DNA of 13,835 bases, taken from assembly GCA_002402375.1 (NCBI GenBank), contig DHFT01000057.1:1-13835 (forward strand). The letters are read 5' to 3'. This stretch comes from Elusimicrobia bacterium UBA4817. GTDB taxonomy: Bacteria; Elusimicrobiota; UBA8919. The notes beneath the pieces are model-generated. The model was given only the letters and a program-made list of their open reading frames with translations. It made no database searches and was not told where the DNA came from. Shown one piece after another: positions 7,435 to 13,425 of this stretch. Each line of letters starts with the position of its first letter. Position 1 is the stretch's first letter. The position numbers and the translations under genes are program-made.

Positions 7435-8618
7435 AGAAAGTTGAAATTGCAAAAAATGTTTTTTGGGTCGGGGCGGTTGACTGGAATGTCAGGAATTTTC
7501 ACGGGCATACCTATACTACCAGACGCGGCACGACATATAACGCCTACCTTATAATTGACAAAAAAATCGCACTTGTTGACACGGTGCTGGGTTCTTTTTC
7601 GGAAGAGTTGATTGAAAAAATAAAAGATTTTGTTGACCCGTCCAGAATTGACTATATCATTGCCAATCATGTTGAGACGGACCATTCCGGTGCGCTTCCC
7701 GAAATTATGAAAATCGCAAAAAACGCAAAAGTCGTAGGCACCGCGAAATGTAAAGAAGGGCTTTACAGACATTATTACGGCAACTGGGATTTTCAGGTTG
7801 TGAAAACAGGCGATACGATTTCTCTCGGCGAAAAAACATTAAAATTCATTGAGGCGCCGATGATTCACTGGCCCGACAGCATGTTCACATATATTCCGGA
7901 GGAAAAATTGCTTTTGCCCAATGATGCATTCGGTCAGCATTATGCATCTACCGAGAGATTTGACGATGAGGTTGACCAATGTGTCTTGATGGATGAAGCG
8001 GCGAAATATTATGCGAATATACTTATACCGTTAAGCCCTATTATTCTCAAAAAACTTGACGAGGTTGTAAAAAGCGGACTGGAAATAAAAACGATTGCAC
8101 CGTCTCACGGAATTATCTGGCGAAAAGACCCGCTTAAAATAGTGAATGCGTATATAAATTGGGCCAAAGGCCTGCCGCTTGAAAAAAATGTGCTGCTCGT
8201 TTATGAGACGATGTGGGGTGCGACTGAAAAAATGGCGAAAGCGGTTCTGGAAGGTCTGAAAATTGTCGGTGTAAAAGCAAAATTGTATGATATAAATGCC
8301 GCCGACAGGACTGAAATAATAAAAGAGATTTTAAGTGCTAAGGGACTTATTATCGGTTCTTCAACGCACGACAATACTATATTACCGGGTATTGCCGGAT
8401 TTCTGGATTTTCTTAAAGGGTTAAGATTAAAAAATCGCATCGGCTGTGCGTTCGGTTCATTCGGATGGAGCGGTGAATCGGTAAGAATTATTGAAAACAT
8501 TTTGAAAGAAAGCGGAGTTGAAGTAGTTCAGCCGTCCATATCCGCAAAATATATGCCTTCATCCGACGACCTGAAAAACTGTTTTGAATTCGGTAAAAAT
8601 TTTGCCACAAAAATATGA
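7431..8618 (+). CDS. fprA: Flavodiiron protein (FprA/ROO type)
   Basis: Flavodiiron proteins reduce O2 to water and/or NO to N2O in the cytoplasm of anaerobes, taking electrons from rubredoxin or F420H2 according to lineage. The 395 residues are the two-domain core. The N-terminal metallo-beta-lactamase-like domain carries diiron ligands H80-x-E82-x-D84-H85 (NHVETDHSG), H146 (APMIHWPDS), D165 (LPNDAFG) and H226 (APSHGIIW). The C-terminal flavodoxin domain starts about 253, with the FMN phosphate loop YETMWGATEKMA (258-269) and GSSTHDNTILPG. No rubredoxin domain is fused and no rubredoxin gene lies nearby, so the electron donor is unknown. ATG overlaps the infB stop (ATGA), so it is translationally coupled to IF-2, an unusual neighbour. 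Family confidence is high; O2 versus NO preference cannot be told. Confidence 0.93.
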   Translation: MKKVEIAKNVFWVGAVDWNVRNFHGHTYTTRRGTTYNAYLIIDKKIALVDTVLGSFSEELIEKIKDFVDPSRIDYIIANHVETDHSGALPEIMKIAKNAKVVGTAKCKEGLYRHYYGNWDFQVVKTGDTISLGEKTLKFIEAPMIHWPDSMFTYIPEEKLLLPNDAFGQHYASTERFDDEVDQCVLMDEAAKYYANILIPLSPIILKKLDEVVKSGLEIKTIAPSHGIIWRKDPLKIVNAYINWAKGLPLEKNVLLVYETMWGATEKMAKAVLEGLKIVGVKAKLYDINAADRTEIIKEILSAKGLIIGSSTHDNTILPGIAGFLDFLKGLRLKNRIGCAFGSFGWSGESVRIIENILKESGVEVVQPSISAKYMPSSDDLKNCFEFGKNFATKI

Positions 8619-8619
8619 T

Positions 8620-8717
8620 ACAAATGTTCCATTTTTTAGACGGCGGGATTTGTGCGGAATAAACCTTGAACGACGGTAAAATGGAACAAATGTTCCACTT
8701 TTAAGACGGCGAAATCT
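8620..8717. repeat. Pair of 32-bp imperfect direct repeats with a GGAAC-N4-GTTCC palindrome
   Basis: Copies at 8620-8651 and 8686-8717 match at 27 of 32 positions; both start ACAAATGTTCC and include AGACGGCG. The second copy completes the perfect inverted repeat TGGAAC-AAAT-GTTCCA (8682-8697), which the first lacks. They fill the 105-base gap between the flavodiiron gene and trxB. GAAC-N4-GTTC resembles LexA-type operators of Gram-positive bacteria except for the first base, but it may simply be another dispersed palindrome. Confidence 0.7.
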
Positions 8718-8723
8718 GATAAA

Positions 8724-9731
8724 ATGGACATTATTTTTGACGTCCCGCAGGGATTGAAAGTTAACCCGCCCTCAGCCGATAATCTGTACGATGTCGCAAT
8801 AATCGGCTCCGGCCCCGCCGGTATGACTGCAACCGTCTATTGTTCCAGAAAAAAATTAGATACGCTTTTAATCACAAAAGACATAGGCGGTCAGGTGCTG
8901 TTGACCAGCGGAATTGAGAATTATATGGGTTATCAATATGTAACCGGCAAAGAACTTTCCGATAAATTTTTTGGTCAGATTGCGCAGTTTCCAATCGCTT
9001 TGTTATCAGACATAAGCGTCTGCAAATTAAAATTATCAAAAGGCAATTTTTCTTTAAGTTGCGGCGAGAAAAAATTCTCGGCGAAATCGGTAATAATTAC
9101 AACAGGTAAAAGGTCAAAGGAATTGGGTGTTCCCGGTGAAAAGGAACTTTTGGGAAGAGGCGTTGCCTATTGTGCAACTTGCGATGCTCCGTTGTTCAAG
9201 GATAGAATAGTTGCCGTTATCGGTGGAGGAAACTCCGCTTTAACTGCCGCAATTGACCTGCTTTCCTATTCAACAAAAATTTATCTGATAAATGTTGCGG
9301 ATACGATTCAAGGCGACCCCGTGCTTATTGAAAAAATATCCGCTGCAGGCGGATCCGCCGATTTTTATGGCGGAAAAAAATCCGGCAAGGTTGAAATAAT
9401 TTTTGACAGCGAAATTACCGAAATAAAAGGCGAAAAAACGGTTGAAGCAATATCTCTTAAAAATATAAAAACTCAGCAAATAAGACAGATTTCCGTCGGT
9501 GGTGTTTTTATTGAAGTCGGGCTTACGCCGAATTCAGAATTCGTTAAAGGCATTTTGCATCTAAACGCAAGCGGCGAAATAATTATTGATTGTAACAGCA
9601 GAACATCCGTCCCTGGGGTTTTCGCCGCCGGCGACGTGACAAGTGTTCAGGACAAACAAATAATTATCGCAGCGGGTGAAGGTGCAAAAGCGGCACTATC
9701 GGCGTATCGTTATTTATTGGAGAAAAAATGA
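8724..9731 (+). CDS. trxB: Thioredoxin reductase (NAD(P)H-dependent FAD disulfide reductase)
   Basis: This enzyme passes electrons from a reduced pyridine nucleotide through FAD and a redox disulfide to thioredoxin-like partners in the cytoplasm. The 335 residues show the FAD-binding GSGPAG (28-33), the active-site CATC (Cys150 and Cys153) in GVAYCATCDAPLF, the nucleotide-binding GGGNSA (167-172) and the FAD motif GVFAAGDVT (298-306). It is somewhat longer than a typical TrxB (about 310-320), partly because of an insert (about 211-221, GSADFYGGKKS) encoded by a palindromic DNA element. The loop after GGGNSA has SYSTKIYLINVAD where NADPH-using enzymes normally show an HRRxxxR motif; the usual arginines are absent, so NADH or another donor is possible. 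The two-domain disulfide oxidoreductase encoded just downstream is the obvious partner. No strong Shine-Dalgarno is visible before the ATG. Confidence 0.93.
   Translation: MDIIFDVPQGLKVNPPSADNLYDVAIIGSGPAGMTATVYCSRKKLDTLLITKDIGGQVLLTSGIENYMGYQYVTGKELSDKFFGQIAQFPIALLSDISVCKLKLSKGNFSLSCGEKKFSAKSVIITTGKRSKELGVPGEKELLGRGVAYCATCDAPLFKDRIVAVIGGGNSALTAAIDLLSYSTKIYLINVADTIQGDPVLIEKISAAGGSADFYGGKKSGKVEIIFDSEITEIKGEKTVEAISLKNIKTQQIRQISVGGVFIEVGLTPNSEFVKGILHLNASGEIIIDCNSRTSVPGVFAAGDVTSVQDKQIIIAAGEGAKAALSAYRYLLEKK
9348..9383. repeat. Palindromic element inserted in frame in trxB
   Basis: A 12-base perfect palindrome GGCGGATCCGCC (9348-9359) leads into a hairpin with arms GGAT-CCGCC (9351-9359) and GGCGG (9369-9373), then ATCC (9380-9383). 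Deleting the encoded residues (about GSADFYGGKKSG) would join PVLIEKISAAG to KVEIIFDSEI, which reads like an ordinary TrxB. The ten bases CTGCAGGCGG at its left edge (9343-9352) recur at 9770-9779 in the folded element after the gene. Confidence 0.65.
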
Positions 9732-9740
9732 AAATCGCTC

Positions 9741-9841
9741 GGGAATTGTCTCGCGGAACCGCCTCGCCTCTGCAGGCGGGCTCTCACTCGCACGGCAGAT
9801 AGCGTAAGCCGTGCTCCGTGAAGTTCCGCTCGACAACACCC
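9741..9841. other. GC-rich three-way-junction element between trxB and the next gene
   Basis: This stretch can fold into one closing stem and two hairpins. The outer stem pairs GGG (9741-9743) with CCC (9839-9841), TTGTC (9746-9750) with GACAA (9832-9836) and GCGGAAC (9753-9759) with GTTCCGC (9823-9829). Hairpin 1 is CGCCT (9760-9764) / AGGCG (9774-9778). Hairpin 2 is GCACGGC (9790-9796) / GCCGTGC (9808-9814). Its base composition is far richer in G+C than its neighbours and it is flanked by TCGCTC motifs (9735-9740, 9842-9847). It ends 26 bases before the next start codon. It may be a structured RNA or a mobile palindromic repeat; it codes for nothing evident. Confidence 0.6.
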
Positions 9842-9867
9842 TCGCTCTACGATTAAAAGGTGAACAA

Positions 9868-10032
9868 ATGAAAATAATTATCGGAGGGCTAATAGGCGGT
9901 GCAATAGGTTTTTTATACGGAAGATTTATCGGATGTAAAACGGGGATGTGTCCTTTGACGAGCAATTATTACATTTCAACAATCGTCGGAATAATTTTTG
10001 GAATGATGATTGCCTCCGGGGGTTCAAAATGA
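9868..10032 (+). CDS. Small two-helix membrane protein, DUF6132-like
   Basis: The 54-residue product has a glycine-rich hydrophobic helix (about 2-21), a short loop GCKTGMCPLTS (22-32) with Cys23 and Cys28, and a second hydrophobic helix (about 36-51). This resembles the DUF6132 family of tiny membrane proteins with a C-x4-CP(I/L)TS loop, as I recall it; the function is unknown. ATG at 9868 is chosen because AAAAGGTG (9855-9862) is a good ribosome site and the earlier GTG (9811) lies inside the folded element. The gene is between trxB and a disulfide oxidoreductase, and its stop overlaps the latter's ATG (ATGA). The Cys pair plus that position suggest a thiol-redox or sulfur-related membrane role, which is inference. 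Confidence 0.8.
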   Translation: MKIIIGGLIGGAIGFLYGRFIGCKTGMCPLTSNYYISTIVGIIFGMMIASGGSK

Positions 10033-10664
10033 GCGTATTGGACGATAAAGTTAAGTCATCCGTAAAAAAAGATTTATCTAACCTAAAAAATAATGTCAAA
10101 CTTATCCTTTTCAGTCAGGAGATAGAATGTCCTTCCTGCAAAGATGCATCTTCGCTTGCCGAGGAAGTGGCGGCTTTAACGGATAAGATTTCCGTTGAAA
10201 AATACGATTTTGTCCTTAATAAAGCCCAGACGGAGCATTATAAAATTGACAAAATTCCGGCAATAGCAGTCGTCGGTGTCAAAGATTTCGGCATAAGATT
10301 TTACGGTGTGCCCGGCGGGTTTGAATTCTCTTCTTTTATTGATGCGATAAAACTTGTTTCTTCCGGCGATTCGGGGCTGGCGCAAAAAACAAAAGAGGAA
10401 CTCTCAAAAATCACCAAATCGGTTTTAATAAAAATTTTTGTTACGCTTACCTGCCCTTACTGTTCCTCCGCGGTAAAACTTGCCAACAGATTCGCTATTG
10501 AAAATGATTTAGTGCTTTCCGAAATGGTTGTTGCAACGGAGTTTCCGCATCTTACCCATAAGTATAATGTTTTTTCCGTGCCGAAAGTGGTGATAAACGA
10601 GACGGTGGAGTTTGAAGGCGCTCTGCCGGAAGAAAAATTTTTGGAACAGATTCTTAAAGCATGA
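10029..10664 (+). CDS. Two-domain protein disulfide oxidoreductase (glutaredoxin-like PDO)
   Basis: The 211 residues hold two thioredoxin folds in tandem. Domain 1 has CPSC (Cys34-Cys37) and a cis-proline region KIPAIAV (Pro78). Domain 2 has CPYC (Cys142-Cys145) and SVPKVVIN (Pro185). This is the layout of archaeal/thermophile-type PDO and the NrdH/AhpF-N-like family, which exchanges disulfides with a TrxB-type reductase and reduces cytoplasmic targets. There is no signal peptide, so it should be cytoplasmic. The start is the ATG overlapping the stop of the small membrane gene. A longer in-frame form from 9948 would run antiparallel to good coding sequence of that gene and has no family support. 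Position right after trxB supports a TrxB-PDO pair. Confidence 0.9.
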   Translation: MSVLDDKVKSSVKKDLSNLKNNVKLILFSQEIECPSCKDASSLAEEVAALTDKISVEKYDFVLNKAQTEHYKIDKIPAIAVVGVKDFGIRFYGVPGGFEFSSFIDAIKLVSSGDSGLAQKTKEELSKITKSVLIKIFVTLTCPYCSSAVKLANRFAIENDLVLSEMVVATEFPHLTHKYNVFSVPKVVINETVEFEGALPEEKFLEQILKA

Positions 10665-11668
10665 AAAAACTAAAAATCGGTTTTACTTACGATGCAAAAG
10701 CGGATTATAAACTTTTACCGGGGGAATCTCCCGACAAATATGCGGAGTTTGACTCAGAGGAAACGCTTTCGCAGATTGAAAATGCTCTTAAATCAAGCGG
10801 TCACAATGTTGAAAGAATAGGCAATGCATCCGCACTTCTTCAAAAAATCGCGCAGGGAAAAAGATGGGATTTGGTGTTTAACATCGCCGAGGGCGTAAAA
10901 GGCAGAAACCGCGAATCGCAGGTGCCGACGATTCTGGAACTTTTCCGGCTCGCTTATTCCGGAAGCGATGCACTGACGATGGGTATAACGCTTGACAAAG
11001 CCGTCGCAAAAATCATGGTTTCGCATGCCGGAGTTCTGACGCCGGAATTTCTGGAAATAGAAAAATTGTCGCAACTGGAAGAATTTGAAAAAAATTTCAA
11101 ACTGAAATATCCCGTGATTGTAAAGCCGTCTGAGGAAGGCACATCAAAAGGCATTTCGCCGGAATCCGTCTGCCGAAATTTTGACGAGGTCAAAAAAATA
11201 ACGGAGCGGCTAATTTACAAATATAATCAGCCGGCACTTATTGAGGAGTTCATCACCGGCAGCGAATTTACCGTCGCAGTGATTGAAAACGACCCGCCGT
11301 TTGTTCTCCCGCCGGTTCAGATAGCGATAAAAGGAAATACCGACCTTGGCGAAGATTTTTATACTCATCAAAGGGTTGAAAACGATGACATAAAATATAT
11401 TTGTCCCGCAGAAATTCCTCACCCACTTGAAGAAAAACTGAAAAACATTTCTCTGTCGTCTTACAAAGCCCTCGGCATAAAAGATTTCGGTCGCATTGAC
11501 ATCCGCGTTGATGAAAAAGGTACTCCTTATTTTTTGGAATGCAATCCTCTTCCGAACCTCGGTTTAATTGATGTTTTTCCGCTCGTTGCAAAAGCAATAG
11601 GCATTACCTACGACCAAATAATACTTCGCATTTTGCAGTCCGCTCTAAAAAGAAATAATCTTATCTAA
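10661..11668 (+). CDS. D-alanine--D-alanine ligase-like ATP-grasp enzyme
   Basis: The 335-residue ATP-grasp protein has the Ddl-like order: an N-terminal Rossmann-like part with DLVFNIAEG (70-78), SGSDALTMGITLDK (100-113), the ATP-binding loop VKPSEEGTSKGI (154-165), EEFITGSEFTVAV (195-207) and the metal-binding end GRIDIRVDEKG (278-288) with FLECNPLPNL (291-300). Enzymes of this family ligate an amino acid or acid carboxylate to an amine with ATP. Standard Ddl has HGxxGEDG in the first box and NTxPG in the last; here these read FNIAEGVKGRNRES and NPLPN. It therefore belongs to a divergent Ddl-like branch and may not make D-Ala-D-Ala. It overlaps the PDO gene by ATGA and ends its operon. No gene symbol is assigned because the substrate is unproven. 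Confidence 0.85.
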   Translation: MKKLKIGFTYDAKADYKLLPGESPDKYAEFDSEETLSQIENALKSSGHNVERIGNASALLQKIAQGKRWDLVFNIAEGVKGRNRESQVPTILELFRLAYSGSDALTMGITLDKAVAKIMVSHAGVLTPEFLEIEKLSQLEEFEKNFKLKYPVIVKPSEEGTSKGISPESVCRNFDEVKKITERLIYKYNQPALIEEFITGSEFTVAVIENDPPFVLPPVQIAIKGNTDLGEDFYTHQRVENDDIKYICPAEIPHPLEEKLKNISLSSYKALGIKDFGRIDIRVDEKGTPYFLECNPLPNLGLIDVFPLVAKAIGITYDQIILRILQSALKRNNLI

Positions 11669-11723
11669 AATTATACCTATCAATACTTAATGGCAAAACT
11701 TGGCACTGCTTACCTCAAAAACA

Positions 11724-11810
11724 AAAAATTTGGAAAAATAAAAAAGTACTTGACAAAATTTGGTAAAATATGTATAATAATAAAAGTAAAAGATAAAAGG
11801 TGGTAAAATA
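11724..11810. repeat. Three direct repeats around the HTH promoter, spaced 30 and 40 bp
   Basis: AAAAATTTGGAAAAATA (11724-11740) and CAAAATTTGGTAAAATA (11754-11770) match at 15 of 17 positions exactly 30 bases apart. TGGTAAAATATG then recurs perfectly at 11761-11772 and 11801-11812, 40 bases apart. The middle copy fills the -35/-10 spacer. Spacings in multiples of about ten bases put all copies on one helix face, as in operators. AT-rich chance similarity is possible. Confidence 0.55.
11750..11778 (+). promoter_or_regulatory. Consensus sigma-70 promoter for the HTH-kamA operon
   Basis: A perfect TTGACA (11750-11755), 17-base spacer and perfect TATAAT (11773-11778) point at the HTH gene. Transcription would begin near 11785, giving a leader of about 175 bases that contains the folded element at 11810-11939. 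It has the same architecture as the rimP promoter, so the host sigma factor is classical. Confidence 0.85.
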
Positions 11811-11939
11811 TGGTAGTCGCTCGCAAGCAAATTTTCCAGACACGCTCAGCCGACCACCCTGTCGGCTTCGCTCTGTTCGTCGCTCTTGGAAAGAATAGTC
11901 GCTCCTCAAGGGTCTGGAGAAATTTCTTGCTCGCTCCAT
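11810..11939 (+). promoter_or_regulatory. Folded leader element upstream of the HTH gene
   Basis: A long-range stem pairs GCAAG (11823-11827), AAATTT (11829-11834) and CCAGAC (11836-11841) with CTTGC (11926-11930), AAATTT (11920-11925) and GTCTGG (11912-11917), with ATGG (11810-11813) / CCAT (11936-11939) outside. Inside is a perfect hairpin AGCCGAC (11848-11854) / GTCGGCT (11861-11867). TCGCTC occurs repeatedly in it. It resembles the element at 9741-9841 in composition, branching and position 20-26 bases before a start codon. It could be a riboswitch-like leader or a mobile palindromic repeat. Confidence 0.55.
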
Positions 11940-11959
11940 GAATTGGAAGGTAAAAAAAT

Positions 11960-12196
11960 ATGGCGGAAACAAAAGATGTAATGTCAATAAAAGAACTTGC
12001 GGAATATCTCGGAATAGGAAAATCAAAAATTTACAACTTAATCAGGCAAAATAAAATTCCGGCGTCAAAAATCGGGAGGCAATACAGGTTTTCCAGGGAT
12101 GTTATTGATAACTGGCTGAAAGAAAAAATTATTACGACGCCTCGCGCGCCGCAGATGGGACTTTTTGAAAAAAAGGAAACCGCAGATGAACACTGA
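11960..12196 (+). CDS. Excisionase-type helix-turn-helix DNA-binding protein
   Basis: The 78-residue protein carries a winged MerR/excisionase-type HTH (HTH_17, residues about 8-58): MSIKELAEYLGIGKSKIYNLI, then the wing region PASKIGRQYRFSRDVIDNWL. Proteins of this type bind DNA, often as small regulators or plasmid/phage factors. The short tail (about 59-78) is charged and unremarkable. GGAAGG (11945-11950) precedes the ATG at suitable distance. It is the first gene of an operon with kamA, whose start overlaps its end by 11 bases. The repeats in its own promoter make autoregulation a reasonable guess. No integrase or phage gene is nearby, so a true excisionase role is unlikely. Confidence 0.85.
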   Translation: MAETKDVMSIKELAEYLGIGKSKIYNLIRQNKIPASKIGRQYRFSRDVIDNWLKEKIITTPRAPQMGLFEKKETADEH

Positions 12197-13424
12197 AAAA
12201 ACGAGTTTGCGAAATGATGGGCTTCAGCCCATCGTTAATGAAGCAAATTCACACAATAATGTAGCCCCGACTTCAGTCGGGGTGAGTGAAGCGAAAAAAA
12301 ACGATTGGAAGTGGCAATTAAAAAATCGTATAACGACCGCTTCCGAACTTTCTAAATATGTCAATTTAACGGAAAGCGAACTCGCCGCCTGCGGGATTGA
12401 TTCCCGTCTGAAAATGTCAGTCACCCCTTATTTTTTAACGCTTATAGATAAAAACGACCCTAACTGTCCCGTAAGAAAACAGGCGATTCCCACATATCCG
12501 GAATTAAATTTTTCCGAAAATGATTTGTCCGACCCCTGCGGCGAAGAAAAAGATACGGTTGTTCCGGGACTTGTTCATCGTTATCCGGACAGGGTTCTTT
12601 TATTGGCAACCGACCTGTGCGCGATGTATTGCCGTCATTGCACCCGCCGGCGTTTTGTCGGGCAAAAAGAAACATCTCTATCCGCAGAACAGTTGGAAGC
12701 CGCTTACGATTACATAAGAAAAAACAAAAAAATACGGGATGTTTTAATTTCCGGCGGCGACCCTTTAATATTGTGCGATGAAAAGATTGAATCAATTCTG
12801 AAAAATTTGCGCGAAATTCCGCATGTTGAAATAATTCGCATCGGAACAAGAGTGCCGGTTGTTTTACCTCAACGAATTACGCCGGAGTTGGTCTCAATAC
12901 TTAAAAAATATCATCCGCTTTATATGTCGCTGCATTTTAATCATCCGGAAGAAATTTCAACAGAGACAAAAATTGCCTGCTCTCTTCTTGCTGATAGCGG
13001 AATTCCGTTAGGGAGTCAAACGGTTTTGCTGAAAGGTATTAACGACACGCCGAAAATTATGATGAAACTTATGCATGAGTTAATGAAAATAAGGGTTAGA
13101 CCGTATTACATTTATCAGTGCGATTTGGCGCCCGGGACTTCGCATTTCAGGACATCCGTTGCGGCGGGTATAAAAATTATTGAGTCGCTTCGCGGGCACA
13201 CCACCGGTTATGCAGTGCCGACATTCGTAATTGATGCGCCTGGCGGCGGCGGAAAAGTTCCGGTTTCGCCGGAGTATGTAATTTCCAAAAACAAAGGCAA
13301 CATCATAATAAGAAATTGGAAAAAAGAGATTTATGTGTATCCTGAACAAAGTAGAGGGATACATTTTGAAAACACAGCCCGAGGAAATCGGGACGAAATT
13401 TTAACAGAAAAGGGGGTGAGATAG
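12186..13424 (+). CDS. kamA: Lysine 2,3-aminomutase (radical SAM, PLP)
   Basis: KamA converts L-lysine to L-beta-lysine, for lysine fermentation or for making the compatible solute N-acetyl-beta-lysine. From ATG 12186 it has 412 residues. The radical-SAM cluster motif is CAMYCRHC (Cys145, Cys149, Cys152), GGDP follows in LISGGDPL, and the PLP lysine is K357 in APGGGGKVP. This ATG follows AAAAGGAAA and is preferred to the in-frame TTG at 12165. The core runs from about NDWKWQLKNRI to IIIRNWKKEIYVYPE. Both termini outside the core are encoded by palindromic DNA: two hairpins in the N-terminal extension, two in the C-terminal tail. No ablB-like acetyltransferase is adjacent. A glutamate 2,3-aminomutase or EpmB-type relative is possible but the length and motifs favour KamA. 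Confidence 0.9.
   Translation: MNTEKTSLRNDGLQPIVNEANSHNNVAPTSVGVSEAKKNDWKWQLKNRITTASELSKYVNLTESELAACGIDSRLKMSVTPYFLTLIDKNDPNCPVRKQAIPTYPELNFSENDLSDPCGEEKDTVVPGLVHRYPDRVLLLATDLCAMYCRHCTRRRFVGQKETSLSAEQLEAAYDYIRKNKKIRDVLISGGDPLILCDEKIESILKNLREIPHVEIIRIGTRVPVVLPQRITPELVSILKKYHPLYMSLHFNHPEEISTETKIACSLLADSGIPLGSQTVLLKGINDTPKIMMKLMHELMKIRVRPYYIYQCDLAPGTSHFRTSVAAGIKIIESLRGHTTGYAVPTFVIDAPGGGGKVPVSPEYVISKNKGNIIIRNWKKEIYVYPEQSRGIHFENTARGNRDEILTEKGVR
12216..12282. repeat. Two TTCA-loop palindromes coding the kamA N-terminus
   Basis: GATGGGCT-TC-AGCCCATC (12216-12233) and CCCCGACT-TC-AGTCGGGG (12265-12282) are perfect palindromes sharing the centre CTTCAG. They lie in the open reading frame, encoding about NDGLQPIVN and APTSVGV, before the conserved KamA core. 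They look like members of a small dispersed hairpin family tolerated as coding sequence. Confidence 0.75.
13336..13392. repeat. Two palindromes coding the kamA C-terminal tail
   Basis: TGTATCC (13336-13342) / GGATACA (13357-13363) and CCCGA (13378-13382) / TCGGG (13388-13392) are inverted repeats at the very end of kamA, encoding YPEQSRGIHFENTARGNRDE. The peptide PEQSRG from such hairpins is familiar to me from spurious gene ends in many genomes. The ancestral stop was probably lost or moved when these repeats arrived. Confidence 0.6.
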
Positions 13425-13425
13425 A

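Noticed and set aside
9811..9867. Longer form of the small membrane protein starting at GTG 9811
   Set aside because: The extra residues come from the folded G+C-rich element, and the ATG at 9868 has a proper ribosome site and a start that fits the family.
9948..10028. Extended start of the disulfide oxidoreductase
   Set aside because: The extra 27 residues overlap the small membrane gene in another frame; ATG 10029 overlaps its stop as ATGA and gives the expected length.
12165..12185. TTG start for kamA
   Set aside because: ATG 12186 has AAAAGGAAA upstream and avoids further overlap with the HTH gene.
11960..12196. HTH protein as a true phage excisionase
   Set aside because: No integrase, attachment site or phage gene is present; it heads a metabolic operon.
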